Shown here in pieces: positions 1 through 8,693 of a stretch of DNA of 64,000 nucleotides; position 1 is the first letter of the stretch, and the number at the start of each line of letters is the position of its first letter. The stretch lies in the NCBI RefSeq assembly GCF_001311925.1, contig NZ_BBCG01000002.1, forward strand, positions 1-64,000, read 5' to 3'. The stretch comes from Cellulosilyticum ruminicola JCM 14822 (GTDB lineage: Bacteria > Bacillota > Clostridia > Lachnospirales > Cellulosilyticaceae). The notes beneath the pieces were generated by a model. The model was given only the letters and a program-made list of their open reading frames with translations. It did not search any database and was not told where the DNA came from. Both the position numbers and the translations under genes were made by a program.

Positions 1-33
1 CATGGTATAAAAAGTTTAAAAAGTCTAGATACT
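1..33 (-). mobile_element. End of an IS4-like element running off the left edge
   Basis: Bases 8-33 are identical, in inverted orientation, to 62515-62540. There the same sequence opens a decayed IS4-type transposase frame. The element body would lie to the left of the window, transcribed leftward. Only the end is visible, so the family is inferred from the copy at the right edge. Confidence 0.5.
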
Positions 34-47
34 AATCTTGCGATATG

Positions 48-102
48 CATGGGAAACCTCCTAATCTGAGTAGTATTAGACTATAGGGGTTTCCCATTTT
101 TA
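48..102 (+). terminator. Rho-independent terminator-like hairpin
   Basis: ATGGGAAACC pairs with GGTTTCCCAT around a loop of about 30 bases and is followed by ATTTTTATT. The stem reads equally well on either strand. It separates the IS end from the membrane protein gene. Confidence 0.55.
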
Positions 103-180
103 TTGAATTTATTACTGGAAAATTTTATTTATAAGTTAACGCTTATGCTTGTTTTATATTATTTTTGAAAGGAGTTTATA

Positions 181-1800
181 ATGAAGAAAAAAATATTAAC
201 TTTTATATTTAGCTTCATTGCTTTTTTAATATTTGCTTATATACAATTACCGGTTTTAAAACTTGATTTTACTTCCTTGTATATTACGCTTATTATGTTC
301 TTACTTTTATTCGGCTTTTTAAACTTAGATTTCAAGTCTCCTATAGCTGAATATTTCACTAAAATTTCTAAAATCAGTTTTGGGTTAAGTGGACTTTTGG
401 TACTTTATCTTTTATTTGTACCTTTCATCTCAAGCACACCTTTTTTCCATGCAGGTAGCTATAAAAGCTTACTTGGTGAGATAATTGAAAGTGAATTTAG
501 TTCAGACGTTAACCCTGTTAGTGTAGAAGATATTCGTCTTGTAGACAAAGAAAATGCTAATAACCTAGGCGTTAAAAAATTAGGTGAAGTACCTGGACTT
601 GGTAGTATTGCAAGTCTTGGAGATTTTCATATTCAAAATATTGATGGAGAACTTTTCTGGGTAGCACCTATTGTACACCGTGATTTTATTAAATGGATGA
701 CGAATTTAAAAGGTTCAACAGGTTACATTATGGTTTCTGCAACCAATCCACAGGATGTACGTTTTATTAAAGATATTGATGGTAAACCAATTAATATTAC
801 ATATCAACCAAATGCTTATTTGCATCAAGATTTAGCTCGTCATCTCTATACACATGGCTTTGCTAATATTGGTCTTACAGATTTCACATTAGAAGTCAAT
901 GATGAAGGCTATCCATATTGGATTGTCACTTTATACGAACACAAAGTCGGATATGCTGGAGCTGATGCTATAGGCGTGGCTACTGTTAATCCAGCCACTG
1001 GCGAAATCAATCGTTATTCTATTGAAGATGCCCCTTCTTGGATTGACCGTATTCAACCAGAATACTTCATTGAAAATCAAATTTCATATTGGGGCACTTA
1101 TGTGAATGGTTACCTCAATGCAAAAATTGCTGAAGAAGGTGTTCTTAAACCAACGCCAGGTACTTCTCTTGTTTATGGAGATGACGGCAATTCTTACTGG
1201 TATACAGGGATTACTTCTGCCGGTGCAGATGATTCTACTATTGGTTTCATGCTTGTTAATACACGTACTAAAGAAGCCAAACTTTACAAACAACCAGGTG
1301 CTACAGAAACAGCAGCCATGCGTTCTGCTGAAGGTAAAGTTCAAGAAAAAGGTTACTTCGCTACAATACCAGTTATGTACAATGTACTCGGTTCACCAAC
1401 TTACGTCATTTCACTTAAAGATAAAGCTGGCCTTATTAAAATGGTAGCCTTAGTTTCTGTAGAAGATTACAGCCTCGTAGGTCTCGGTGAAACCAAACAA
1501 GAAGCCCTTAAAAACTATAAAGAAGTCCTTAAAGCAAAAGGTAATACCTTAAACTTAGGCTCAAGTTCAGGCTCAACCGAAGTAACCGGTAAAATCACCC
1601 GTATCGGACAAGACGTCCAAGGCGGCACAACTTATTACTACTTCACAGTAGATACACTAGAAAATTATATTCTCAACACAACCTCTGCAATTTCAGAAGA
1701 AATCACTCTCACTGCAGTAGGCGATACAGTTAATCTTAGCTACGAACTCTATGGCGATACCCTAGATGTTACAGCTTTTGACAACCTTACACTTAAGTAA
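181..1800 (+). CDS. Membrane protein with large extracytoplasmic domain, function unknown
   Basis: The 539-residue product has four hydrophobic segments in the first ~100 residues (about 7-25, 30-50, 58-80 and an end near 85). These are followed by a ~440-residue soluble part with alternating strands that reads like repeated PepSY-type units (for example around VATVNPATGEINRYSIEDAP). The last ~75 residues after a Ser/Gly linker (SSSGSTEVTG) look like a small OB- or beta-barrel domain. The start is set by GAAAGGAG seven bases upstream. I do not recognise a named family. The topology suggests the soluble part lies outside the membrane. It is a single-gene unit preceded by a terminator. Confidence 0.75.
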   Translation: MKKKILTFIFSFIAFLIFAYIQLPVLKLDFTSLYITLIMFLLLFGFLNLDFKSPIAEYFTKISKISFGLSGLLVLYLLFVPFISSTPFFHAGSYKSLLGEIIESEFSSDVNPVSVEDIRLVDKENANNLGVKKLGEVPGLGSIASLGDFHIQNIDGELFWVAPIVHRDFIKWMTNLKGSTGYIMVSATNPQDVRFIKDIDGKPINITYQPNAYLHQDLARHLYTHGFANIGLTDFTLEVNDEGYPYWIVTLYEHKVGYAGADAIGVATVNPATGEINRYSIEDAPSWIDRIQPEYFIENQISYWGTYVNGYLNAKIAEEGVLKPTPGTSLVYGDDGNSYWYTGITSAGADDSTIGFMLVNTRTKEAKLYKQPGATETAAMRSAEGKVQEKGYFATIPVMYNVLGSPTYVISLKDKAGLIKMVALVSVEDYSLVGLGETKQEALKNYKEVLKAKGNTLNLGSSSGSTEVTGKITRIGQDVQGGTTYYYFTVDTLENYILNTTSAISEEITLTAVGDTVNLSYELYGDTLDVTAFDNLTLK

Positions 1801-1860
1801 CTTAATATTCCATAAGAAAGGGATTCTTTATGCTATCTTTTATCTCACTAGTTACAATCA

Positions 1861-2001
1861 AAACCACCAGTGAACTGATGGTTTGAACACACCCTAGAAG
1901 GGTGAGCTACGTGCTAATTCCCTAAAAGGGAATACTGAAGGTCTAACATCGCATCATTATCACGGGGCTGTCGCACTAAGCAATTAGTGTGCAGCTCCTT
2001 T
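1861..2001. other. Cluster of four stem-loops in an intergenic region
   Basis: Three short hairpins follow one another: 1861-1884 (AAACCACCAG / CTGATGGTTT), 1890-1904 (CACCCT-AGA-AGGGTG) and 1917-1933 (ATTCCCT-AAA-AGGGAAT). A larger hairpin follows at 1964-1998 (GGGGCTG..CACTAA / TTAGTGTGCAGCTCC). No open frame covers them. They could be a structured RNA, the end of a lost IS200/IS605-type element, or stacked terminators of the membrane protein gene. Confidence 0.45.
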
Positions 2002-2020
2002 GTTACGCTAAAAGCACCCC

Positions 2021-2054
2021 AAAAAAGCCCGAGCAACACTTCCGTGCAACTCGG
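2021..2054 (-). terminator. Terminator of the Cys-rich protein gene
   Basis: Read leftward, an imperfect CCGAGTTGCAC / GTGTTGCTCGG hairpin is followed by GCTTTTTTGG. It starts nine bases past the stop codon of the Cys-rich protein gene. Confidence 0.6.
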
Positions 2055-2062
2055 ACCACATA

Positions 2063-3124
2063 CTAGTTTTTAGGACCAAATTTTTGACCCATGTTATTAT
2101 TGTAACCAACATTATCCTCTGTAACATTGCTATTGCTACATGTAAGTGTCTTTGCATTCTTGCCTACTTCAAGTGGTTGGATACTAGCTTCAAGTAAATC
2201 ACCACATACGAAATCTAAGCAGCTATTATTTTTGTTTTCATCCATTGGTGATAATTTAGGTGGAATAGTAAGTCCTTCATGTTTGAATTTGTATTGTACG
2301 AAGTAAATAGCTTTGATATAAAGTGTTAAACCGATTGCGAAGCAGTCTTCATTACTAGCAATAACTTTAGCAAGTGCTTGAGCTGAGATGCCTTGTTGAA
2401 TTGTATTGTTTGTATTGAAAGCACCTGTTTCTCTAGCATAACCTGTAGCATCTTTATCGTCACCGATAAATCCCATATAATTAATGTTTTTGATAAGTTT
2501 GCAGCATCCCTCTGGATCTTCTACTTTGTAGCCTACGCCATAAGGTGTATAAAGATCAAAAGTAACTGCTGATGGATTTGTACAAGAGTCATGCCCACAA
2601 CTTTCTTCATCACCCAAATATCTAATTGTCATCATACCAGTTTTAGTTACTTTACAGCAATCACTGATACATTCAACTGCTAATGTTACGTCAATGTCTT
2701 TAAGAGTAATGCGGCTTAAGTTAGGGTTACCTTTAGATGATTTAATGTCTGAATATCTTTCACAGTCATCATTATTAAAGTTAAAGTCAATGTCTACTAC
2801 TTGTAATTGAATTTTTTCTGCCTCAGCTAAATCTTCCTTGCTGATACCATCAAATAAAATATCTGTATAATCTCTAGAATTGCAACGGCATACATCTTCA
2901 AGTTCATTTAAGCATACTGTACGGCAAAGGTTAAGGCCGATTTCGTCAAATACAGCTGGAGCCATCATAGTAAGAAGTCTAGGTTCTCCAATAGGTGGAC
3001 ACATTGCTACTGCTTCTAATGGAGACATTTTATTTTCAGCAGGATGACATTGGTCACAAATACCTGCGTTAGGTCGTTGGAAGAATTTCACATCGTTATT
3101 ATTGTTACAACAACATTTACTCAT
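2063..3124 (-). CDS. Cysteine-rich protein of unknown function, possibly spore or cell-surface associated
   Basis: The product has 353 residues. It opens MSKCCCNNNN with no signal peptide or membrane segment, and carries about 20 cysteines, many paired (CDQC, ECISDCCK, CGHDSC, EGCC). The C-terminus is Asn-rich. Asn/Cys-rich proteins without a signal peptide are common among spore coat or exosporium proteins of Clostridia, so that role is a reasonable guess but not shown. The start is supported by AGGAGG eight bases upstream. It diverges from the propeller-like gene at 3292 and has its own terminator. I do not recognise a Pfam family with confidence. Confidence 0.7.
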   Translation of the reverse strand: MSKCCCNNNNDVKFFQRPNAGICDQCHPAENKMSPLEAVAMCPPIGEPRLLTMMAPAVFDEIGLNLCRTVCLNELEDVCRCNSRDYTDILFDGISKEDLAEAEKIQLQVVDIDFNFNNDDCERYSDIKSSKGNPNLSRITLKDIDVTLAVECISDCCKVTKTGMMTIRYLGDEESCGHDSCTNPSAVTFDLYTPYGVGYKVEDPEGCCKLIKNINYMGFIGDDKDATGYARETGAFNTNNTIQQGISAQALAKVIASNEDCFAIGLTLYIKAIYFVQYKFKHEGLTIPPKLSPMDENKNNSCLDFVCGDLLEASIQPLEVGKNAKTLTCSNSNVTEDNVGYNNNMGQKFGPKN

Positions 3125-3291
3125 AGTTTAACCTCCTGTATGATTCTAAGAATGATGTGAATCATAATTTGTCGTTTCCAATACTATAATATGGAAACTA
3201 AAGTTGATTGGTGACATTTACGTATAAATTTATTTAATTACCAATATATTTATAAAAGAAGTGTTTTTTAACATAGGAGGTCTGCATTCTA

Positions 3292-4485
3292 ATGCCTTTT
3301 ATATTCCATAAAGACCACACATTTACTGTTGTCGATAATTTGCCGCGTCATGGCGTATTATATCAAATTTGTGGTAATAATACTTCAAGGCCTATACAAC
3401 TTCAACCTTCTCCTTGTAAAGACTTCAGTGCTACTCTAGATTCCTCTAATCGTCTTCATCTTTTAGTCATGCCAAATAATACACATTTAAACTATTTGTG
3501 TTATGAAAATAATCATTGCCTGAAAAAAAGCCAAGTCGTCAATGCATCCGAGAATTATACACTTTTATCGCCTTCTATCTTTTTAGTAAACAACAAGCTT
3601 TATATCACTTACATTTCTTTCGAGAATTCCGCTTATAGTCTAGTTTATCAAAATATAGATGGTTCTATTTTTACAACTCTTTTTACAACGCCTTATGAAC
3701 CTATGACTCTTAAAAGCTTTGTACAAGATAATACTGTTTATATCTTTTATATCCAACACACTGATGAAAGTTATCTATTAAAAGGATTCGAAATTAGAGG
3801 TGACCAAATCAAAGAAACCAATTATGTGAGCAGCTATACACCTCTTCATGATTACAGTATATGCATTTTTGATGATGAGGTGCATATTACTTATTACACT
3901 GAAATCCATGCTAAATTCCAGCTCATTTATTATAATGGCTCAAAAGGTATGGCGACTTCTTTATGTACAGCCTCCTCTCTATCTGGGCCTATTATATTTA
4001 CTTATCTCGGGCACCTTTGGATTAATGCGTATATTAATAAGGACCTCCATACTTTTCTTTCTATAGATAATGGCCTCAGATTTAGTAACCCTACACTTTC
4101 TTCTATGCAAGGTAATTTCTCACGCTGCTACTTCCAGACCTTTTCTGAAACTTCCTTTAATGCTATAGAATGCTACGCTCAGCTCAATAACGCCGTTAAA
4201 ATAAGTACGGTATATGTCACTGACTTTGAACATATTCATCCTGATACGCATATCCCTATTGAATTAGAACTCTACCTAGAAGGGGTCAAACTTTCAGCCG
4301 CTTCCATGCCATCCTTAGAAGAGATGCCACCTGCTCCGACGCCATCATCTTCGCCAATATCCACGCAGCCCCAAATGCAGCCTAATTTCAATCGTCTTAA
4401 GAAACGTCCAGATCCTATTGCCTCTGCTAAGAATGCTTTTATGGAAGAAGAACTTACTGGTTTTGATTTAGCCCCTCGTATATAA
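3292..4485 (+). CDS. Predicted beta-propeller-like protein, function unknown
   Basis: The 397-residue product has no signal peptide. The first ~320 residues are repeated short strand blocks with aromatic and Asn turns (such as NNKLYITYISF, QDNTVYIFYIQ, DDEVHITYYTE, LGHLWINAYIN) spaced by about 45 residues, as in a six- or seven-bladed propeller. A Pro/Ser/Gln-rich linker follows at about 340-370, then a basic tail. AGGAGG lies 11 bases before the ATG. It is divergent from the Cys-rich protein gene and ends at a strong terminator. The propeller call is from strand periodicity only. Confidence 0.65.
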   Translation: MPFIFHKDHTFTVVDNLPRHGVLYQICGNNTSRPIQLQPSPCKDFSATLDSSNRLHLLVMPNNTHLNYLCYENNHCLKKSQVVNASENYTLLSPSIFLVNNKLYITYISFENSAYSLVYQNIDGSIFTTLFTTPYEPMTLKSFVQDNTVYIFYIQHTDESYLLKGFEIRGDQIKETNYVSSYTPLHDYSICIFDDEVHITYYTEIHAKFQLIYYNGSKGMATSLCTASSLSGPIIFTYLGHLWINAYINKDLHTFLSIDNGLRFSNPTLSSMQGNFSRCYFQTFSETSFNAIECYAQLNNAVKISTVYVTDFEHIHPDTHIPIELELYLEGVKLSAASMPSLEEMPPAPTPSSSPISTQPQMQPNFNRLKKRPDPIASAKNAFMEEELTGFDLAPRI

Positions 4486-4512
4486 ATTAAAATCTATGCC
4501 CAAATCAAATAA

Positions 4513-4556
4513 GGCGGTATCAAAAATATTCCTCACTTTTGATACCGCCTTTTCTT
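4513..4556 (+). terminator. Rho-independent terminator
   Basis: GGCGGTATCAAAA pairs perfectly with TTTTGATACCGCC and is followed by TTTTCTT. It lies between the convergent propeller-like and HD-domain genes and can serve both. Confidence 0.85.
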
Positions 4557-4561
4557 AAGCC

Positions 4562-4999
4562 TTATTCACTTTTCTTATGAAAAATATCTAATGCCTTTTT
4601 ATATTTTGCTACCCGTTTTATATCTTCATCTTTCACATATTCAAGTCTACTTAAATCCATATTATTCTCTAAATCTGATAGCTTTACCCAATAGGCATAG
4701 GGATTATTACTATCTCTAATCTGCCTTACATAACTGAAATAATCCACTGCTTTATCTCTTGTTAATAAAACAATGGCTTCCACAATATCTTTATCAAAAC
4801 CCATTTCTAATAACATTTCCTCTGTTACATCTGTATCTTCAATAATATCATGTAAAATAGCAACAATCTTAGCCTTACCTTTTATATGCTCATTATAAGC
4901 TACATATATGGGATGTAAGAAATAGGGCTTACCTGATTTATCTACTTGATCTTTATGTTTTTCATAAGCTAACTCTAAGGCCATTCTTAACTGATCCAT
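4562..4999 (-). CDS. Small HD-domain (p)ppGpp hydrolase-like protein (MESH1-type)
   Basis: The 145-residue protein is a single HD domain of the RelA/SpoT hydrolase kind. It has KPYFLHP near residue 27, the metal-binding HDIIED at about 50-55, and VKLSDLENN near 108, matching the N-K-x-x-D region of RSH hydrolases. No synthetase, TGS or ACT domain is present, so it is a stand-alone small alarmone hydrolase or a related nucleotide pyrophosphohydrolase. The family hydrolyses the 3'-pyrophosphate of ppGpp; the substrate here is inferred. A GAGGAG box precedes the ATG. It sits directly downstream of the rseC-like gene on the same strand, with a gap of about 37 bases. Confidence 0.75.
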   Translation of the reverse strand: MDQLRMALELAYEKHKDQVDKSGKPYFLHPIYVAYNEHIKGKAKIVAILHDIIEDTDVTEEMLLEMGFDKDIVEAIVLLTRDKAVDYFSYVRQIRDSNNPYAYWVKLSDLENNMDLSRLEYVKDEDIKRVAKYKKALDIFHKKSE

Positions 5000-5036
5000 T
5001 TTAACTCCTCTTCAGATTTTTTAATATGAAACAATC

Positions 5037-5471
5037 TTATACGTTTTCAGCTTCTGCACTTACTTTTGCTACAATCTTTGGTAAATACTTTTTATAAGCA
5101 TTTTTCTTATCTCTTATATAAATAAATGCAAGCATAACACCCATTCCCAATAAAGCCGTGATAGCTATCAGTATTTCTCCTAATTGTGGCATGATATAAG
5201 TTTGTAGTAAATAGCCAATTAAAAATCCTATTACAAGGCCCACAAAAGGTAATCCATACATAATATAAGTAGCTTTTAAAAATGTACTATTTTCTAATGA
5301 AACTTCTACTCTTTCTCCTGCTTTACATTTTAGATTGCTGACACATTTTAAATTGCAGCTCTTTTTATCTGTTAACATTTCACATGCGTGACATTCCCCG
5401 CACATATCTTGTCTTTCCATTTTTACATAGATATATTTATTTTCTACTTTTTCCACAGTTCCTAATGGCAT
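5037..5471 (-). CDS. rseC: RseC/MucC-family membrane protein (SoxR-reducing system)
   Basis: The 144-residue protein has an N-terminal Cys cluster (MCGECHACEM and SCNLKC, residues 23-43) followed by two membrane segments at about 70-92 and 98-118, the RseC/MucC arrangement. In Proteobacteria RseC modulates sigma-E and accompanies the Rsx/Rnf electron transport complex. In Clostridia its role is not settled, and no rnf genes are present here. The start has AGGAGGAAAG upstream. It probably forms a two-gene unit with the downstream HD hydrolase. Confidence 0.8.
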   Translation of the reverse strand: MPLGTVEKVENKYIYVKMERQDMCGECHACEMLTDKKSCNLKCVSNLKCKAGERVEVSLENSTFLKATYIMYGLPFVGLVIGFLIGYLLQTYIMPQLGEILIAITALLGMGVMLAFIYIRDKKNAYKKYLPKIVAKVSAEAENV

Positions 5472-5694
5472 CTACTTTCCTCCTGTTATAATATCCTTTT
5501 TTATAGCCTATTTGACATTTCTCTTTTTATCTTATCACAATTATCTTTACTTTACACAAAATATAATAATTATATTTGCATATATCTTCACTTAATCGTA
5601 TAATATACTTTATATTATTATTATATAATTTTCATAAATTTAGTCCTTTTTTTATAATTATGCATTACAAATTAGGACATGGGGGGTTAGTATT

Positions 5695-6906
5695 GTGTCT
5701 GAACTTTTAACTTTAAATGATGTTTTAGCAGCAAAAGAACGTATTTCAAAAACTTGTATTCAAACAAACTTAATTTATAGTTATGAATTAAGTCATGAAT
5801 TCAACAATGAAGTTTACCTTAAACCAGAAAACTTACAAGTAACAGGTGCTTTTAAGATTCGTGGTGCTTTAAATAAAATTAAAAAGTTAACTGATGAAGA
5901 AAAGAAAAGAGGTCTTATCGCTTCTTCTGCCGGAAACCATGCACAAGGTGTGGCTTACTCTGGTCATGCACTTGGCATTGATGTCACTATTGTAATGCCT
6001 GAAACCACACCACTTATCAAAGTACAAGCCACTAAAAACTGGGGTGCTAATGTAGTACTTTCTGGCAAAATCTATGATGAAGCTTATAAAACTGCAAAAC
6101 GCTTAGAAACTGAACATGGTTATACTTTTATTCATCCATTTGATGACCCAGACGTTATGGCAGGTCAAGGCACTATTGCCTTAGAAATCTTAGAAGAATT
6201 ACCAGATGCAGATGTCATCTTAGTTCCTGTTGGTGGTGGCGGACTAATTAGTGGGATTGCAGTAGCTGCTAAATCAATTAATCCTAATATTACAGTAATA
6301 GGTGTAGAATCTACAGGTGCTGCTGGTATGCGTCATTCGCTTAACGTAGGTCATGTAGACCCACTTACAAAAGTAGACAGTATCGCTGATGGTGCTGCTG
6401 TTAAAGTAGCTGGAACAAATACATTTGAAATCGTTAAAGAATATGTAGATGATATTATTACAATTGATGATGAAGATTTAATTGAAGCCATCTTCTTATT
6501 AGTTGAAAAACATAAGATTGTATCAGAAGCAACAGGTGCTCTTCCTATTGCGGCACTTAAGAAATTAGGTATGGAAGGCAAAAAAGTTGTTTCTGTTATT
6601 AGTGGTGGTAACATTGATGTGCTTACAATGTCTTCATTATTAAACAGAGGTCTTCATTCTCGTGGCCGCTTATTCTGCTTCTCTGTTAAATTACAAGACA
6701 CACCAGGTCAACTCGTTAAAATTGCAAATATCTTGGCAGGACTTGGTGCTAACGTTGTAAAACTTGATCACAATCAATTCAAAGCTCTTGATCGTTTACG
6801 TCATGTAGCTTTAGAAGTAACAGTTGAAACAAATGGTCATGAACACATTGCAGAAATCAAACGTGCAATGGAAGCTGAAGGCTATGACCTTGAAATCGTA
6901 TATTAG
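5695..6906 (+). CDS. ilvA: Threonine ammonia-lyase with C-terminal ACT domain
   Basis: The 403-residue PLP enzyme converts threonine to 2-oxobutanoate and ammonia. Visible features are the PLP lysine in TGAFKIRGAL (K54), SSAGNHAQGVA, the phosphate-binding VPVGGGGLISG, and a C-terminal ACT domain from about residue 328 (FCFSVKLQDTPGQLVKIANI). The length and single ACT domain fit the TdcB-like/short IlvA group rather than the ~510-residue biosynthetic enzyme. The start is GTG with GGGGGGT eight bases upstream; no in-frame ATG fits. No ilv neighbours are present, so a catabolic role is equally likely. Confidence 0.93.
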   Translation: MSELLTLNDVLAAKERISKTCIQTNLIYSYELSHEFNNEVYLKPENLQVTGAFKIRGALNKIKKLTDEEKKRGLIASSAGNHAQGVAYSGHALGIDVTIVMPETTPLIKVQATKNWGANVVLSGKIYDEAYKTAKRLETEHGYTFIHPFDDPDVMAGQGTIALEILEELPDADVILVPVGGGGLISGIAVAAKSINPNITVIGVESTGAAGMRHSLNVGHVDPLTKVDSIADGAAVKVAGTNTFEIVKEYVDDIITIDDEDLIEAIFLLVEKHKIVSEATGALPIAALKKLGMEGKKVVSVISGGNIDVLTMSSLLNRGLHSRGRLFCFSVKLQDTPGQLVKIANILAGLGANVVKLDHNQFKALDRLRHVALEVTVETNGHEHIAEIKRAMEAEGYDLEIVY

Positions 6907-6934
6907 TAGAATATTACAAAAAGGAGTACATGAT

Positions 6935-7003
6935 TAGTAGTACGTAAAAAGAGAGTATGGCATCGTGATATCGTGATGCCATATTCTCTTTTACGTACTA
7001 CTA
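6935..7003. terminator. Very long hairpin between convergent genes
   Basis: TAGTAGTACGTAAAA... pairs with ...TTTTACGTACTACTA over about 30 base pairs, with one bulge and one mismatch around a GTGATATCGT loop. There is no T-run directly after it on the + strand. On the - strand a T-run appears only about 15 bases beyond. It lies between ilvA and the leftward VOC/xthA genes and probably terminates both directions. Confidence 0.6.
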
Positions 7004-7017
7004 CTTATATATAAGAT

Positions 7018-7228
7018 TATTTTGCTCTAATAACTACTACTTTGTAACCATCTGGATCTGTTACGAAGTAGTAATGTGGTACCTGTCCTAGAAGTCCTTT
7101 AAGTGGAGTTACTTCATAACCCTTTTCAATGTGTTTGTCTCTAGCAGCTTCTAAATCATCTATTTCTACTGCAATATGGCTAAATCCATTTCCTAATTCA
7201 TAGCTACCTATTTCGTTCCACTTTATTA
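7018..7228 (-). pseudogene. VOC-family (glyoxalase-like) protein, 5'-truncated remnant
   Basis: Leftward reading gives a 70-residue open stretch with no start codon. It contains the C-terminal half of a vicinal oxygen chelate fold: GFSHIAVEIDD, LEAARDKHIEKGYEVTP, YYFVTDPDGYKVVVI. The HIA histidine and the DPDGY turn are the usual family landmarks. It begins abruptly 16 bases after the stop of the exonuclease gene, so the N-terminal half has been deleted. The full-length family has about 125-130 residues. Confidence 0.7.
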
Positions 7229-7243
7229 TAACGTATTTTTATA

Positions 7244-7998
7244 CTACACTTCTATTTCTAACATAACTGGGCAATGATCTGAACCCATAATTTCTGTATG
7301 AATTTCTGCTGTTTTTAAGTTTTCTTTTAAGCTTTCTGATACTAAGAAGTAATCAATACGCCATCCCGCATTCTTTTCCCTTGCTTTAAAGCGATATGAC
7401 CACCAGCTATACATGCCTTCTTTATCTTTATAGAAATATCTAAATGTATCAATAAAACCAGCATTTAAAAGCTCATTAAATTTACCACGTTCTTCATCAC
7501 TAAATCCAGCATTTCCACGATTTGTTTTAGGATTTTTAAGATCAATCTCATTATGCGCCACATTTAAATCCCCACATACTACTACCGGTTTCGTTTCTTC
7601 TAATTTTTTAAGATACACCCTAAAAGCATCTTCCACTGCATGCGATATGAAATTCTAGCAAGTTCACTTTGAGCATTTGGTGTGTATACTGTAATCATAT
7701 AAAATTTTTCGAACTCTAATGTAATGACACGCCCTTCTTTATCATGCTCCTCAATACCTAAACCATAGCTTACTGAAATTGGTTCTACCTTAGAAAAAAT
7801 AGCTGTCCCTGAATATCCTTTTTTCTCAGCATAATTCCAGTATTGATGATAACCAGGTAAATCTAACTCGATTTGTCCTGCTTGTAATTTACTTTCTTGG
7901 ATGCAGAAAACATCTGCATTTACTTCATTAAAGTAGTCTAAAAAACCTTTTTGTACACAAGCTCTAAGCCCATTTACATTCCATGATATTAATTTCAT
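7244..7998 (-). pseudogene. xthA: Exodeoxyribonuclease III (AP endonuclease), frameshifted
   Basis: Two overlapping frames together make one complete ExoIII of about 250 residues. The N-part (7600-7998) has [20 protein letters not shown] and the VYTPNAQ motif. The C-part (7244-7636) has the catalytic [21 protein letters not shown] and [10 protein letters not shown]. The break lies at about 7630-7636: YRMQW is followed by KMLLG instead of the expected EDAFRVYL, and restoring one G after TGG rejoins the frames. The enzyme acts on abasic sites and 3' ends in base excision repair. This is a single-base deletion, real or a sequencing error. Everything else looks intact. Confidence 0.85.
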
Positions 7999-8099
7999 TG
8001 AAATCTCCTTTACTCCTTATAAATACAAATAAAAACTATTTTTATCATACTATATTCCCTATTAAACACCAAGCCATATTCTAAAACTTCATATAAAAT

Positions 8100-8163
8100 A
8101 AGCCGTTCTAGGAAAATATTAAGGCATAAGTTTATTCTCCTTAATATTTTCCTAGAACGGCTT
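8100..8163 (-). terminator. Perfect 25-bp inverted repeat, terminator-like
   Basis: AAGCCGTTCTAGGAAAATAT... is mirrored exactly around a 14-base loop. It lies directly after the stop of the MetF remnant when read leftward, and upstream of xthA. The T-run is poor on both strands, so it may be a terminator or a palindromic insertion. Confidence 0.55.
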
Positions 8164-8174
8164 GTTAAATACAT

Positions 8175-8580
8175 TTATTCAAGCTTTTTTACATGAAGTG
8201 ATTGAATATTCGTCATAATTTTTGTAATCAACTCTACGCGTTTAAATGGTGTAATTAAATAATAACCCATCTACATAGTCAGCAATTTTCCTAGCAATTT
8301 GCGTAGAAATTGTCACAGCTAACTGTGCTGTTTTTTCTTTATCTGCTTCTTTATAAAGTTCTATAATCTCATCTGCTACAACAATGCCTGAAATCTCATT
8401 GTTCATGAAACATGCATTACGATAACTTACTACTGATATAATACCCCCTAAGATTTTGGCATCCAATGTCTCATGAGCCTATTTTGTTAAAACTGGCTGT
8501 GTTAAAAGCATATTTACCCCATGTTCAATCTTTCTTTATGCCTTTTTAAGCTCACTTTCAAAATTACGAGCAATTTCATA
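8175..8580 (-). pseudogene. Methylenetetrahydrofolate reductase-domain remnant (bifunctional MetH/MetF type)
   Basis: Leftward reading gives the C-terminal third of the MetF domain found in bifunctional homocysteine methyltransferase/MTHFR proteins: NMLLTQPVLTK, ETLDAKILGGIISVVSYRNA, FMNNEISGI, ADYVDGYYLITPF, KRVELITKIM. At least three lesions are visible. There is a TAA after ELKKA near 8540, a TAG replacing an expected glutamine after VLTK near 8480, and one extra T near 8260 that shifts the DGYYLITPF segment. The 5' two thirds are absent. This is a clearly dead gene. Its end, with stop at 8175-8177, abuts a perfect inverted repeat. Confidence 0.75.
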
Positions 8581-8693
8581 CTACCTCCTTTTAATTTGTT
8601 TTTATATTATAATATTTTTTACACTTTAAACATCATTTCAATATAGCTTATATGTTATAATAAAAAATATATTAATAAAGGGAGTGATTCATC

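Noticed and set aside
1084-1447. Open frames on both strands inside the first membrane protein gene
   Set aside because: They overlap a long gene with good codon use and a clear ribosome site, and have none of their own.
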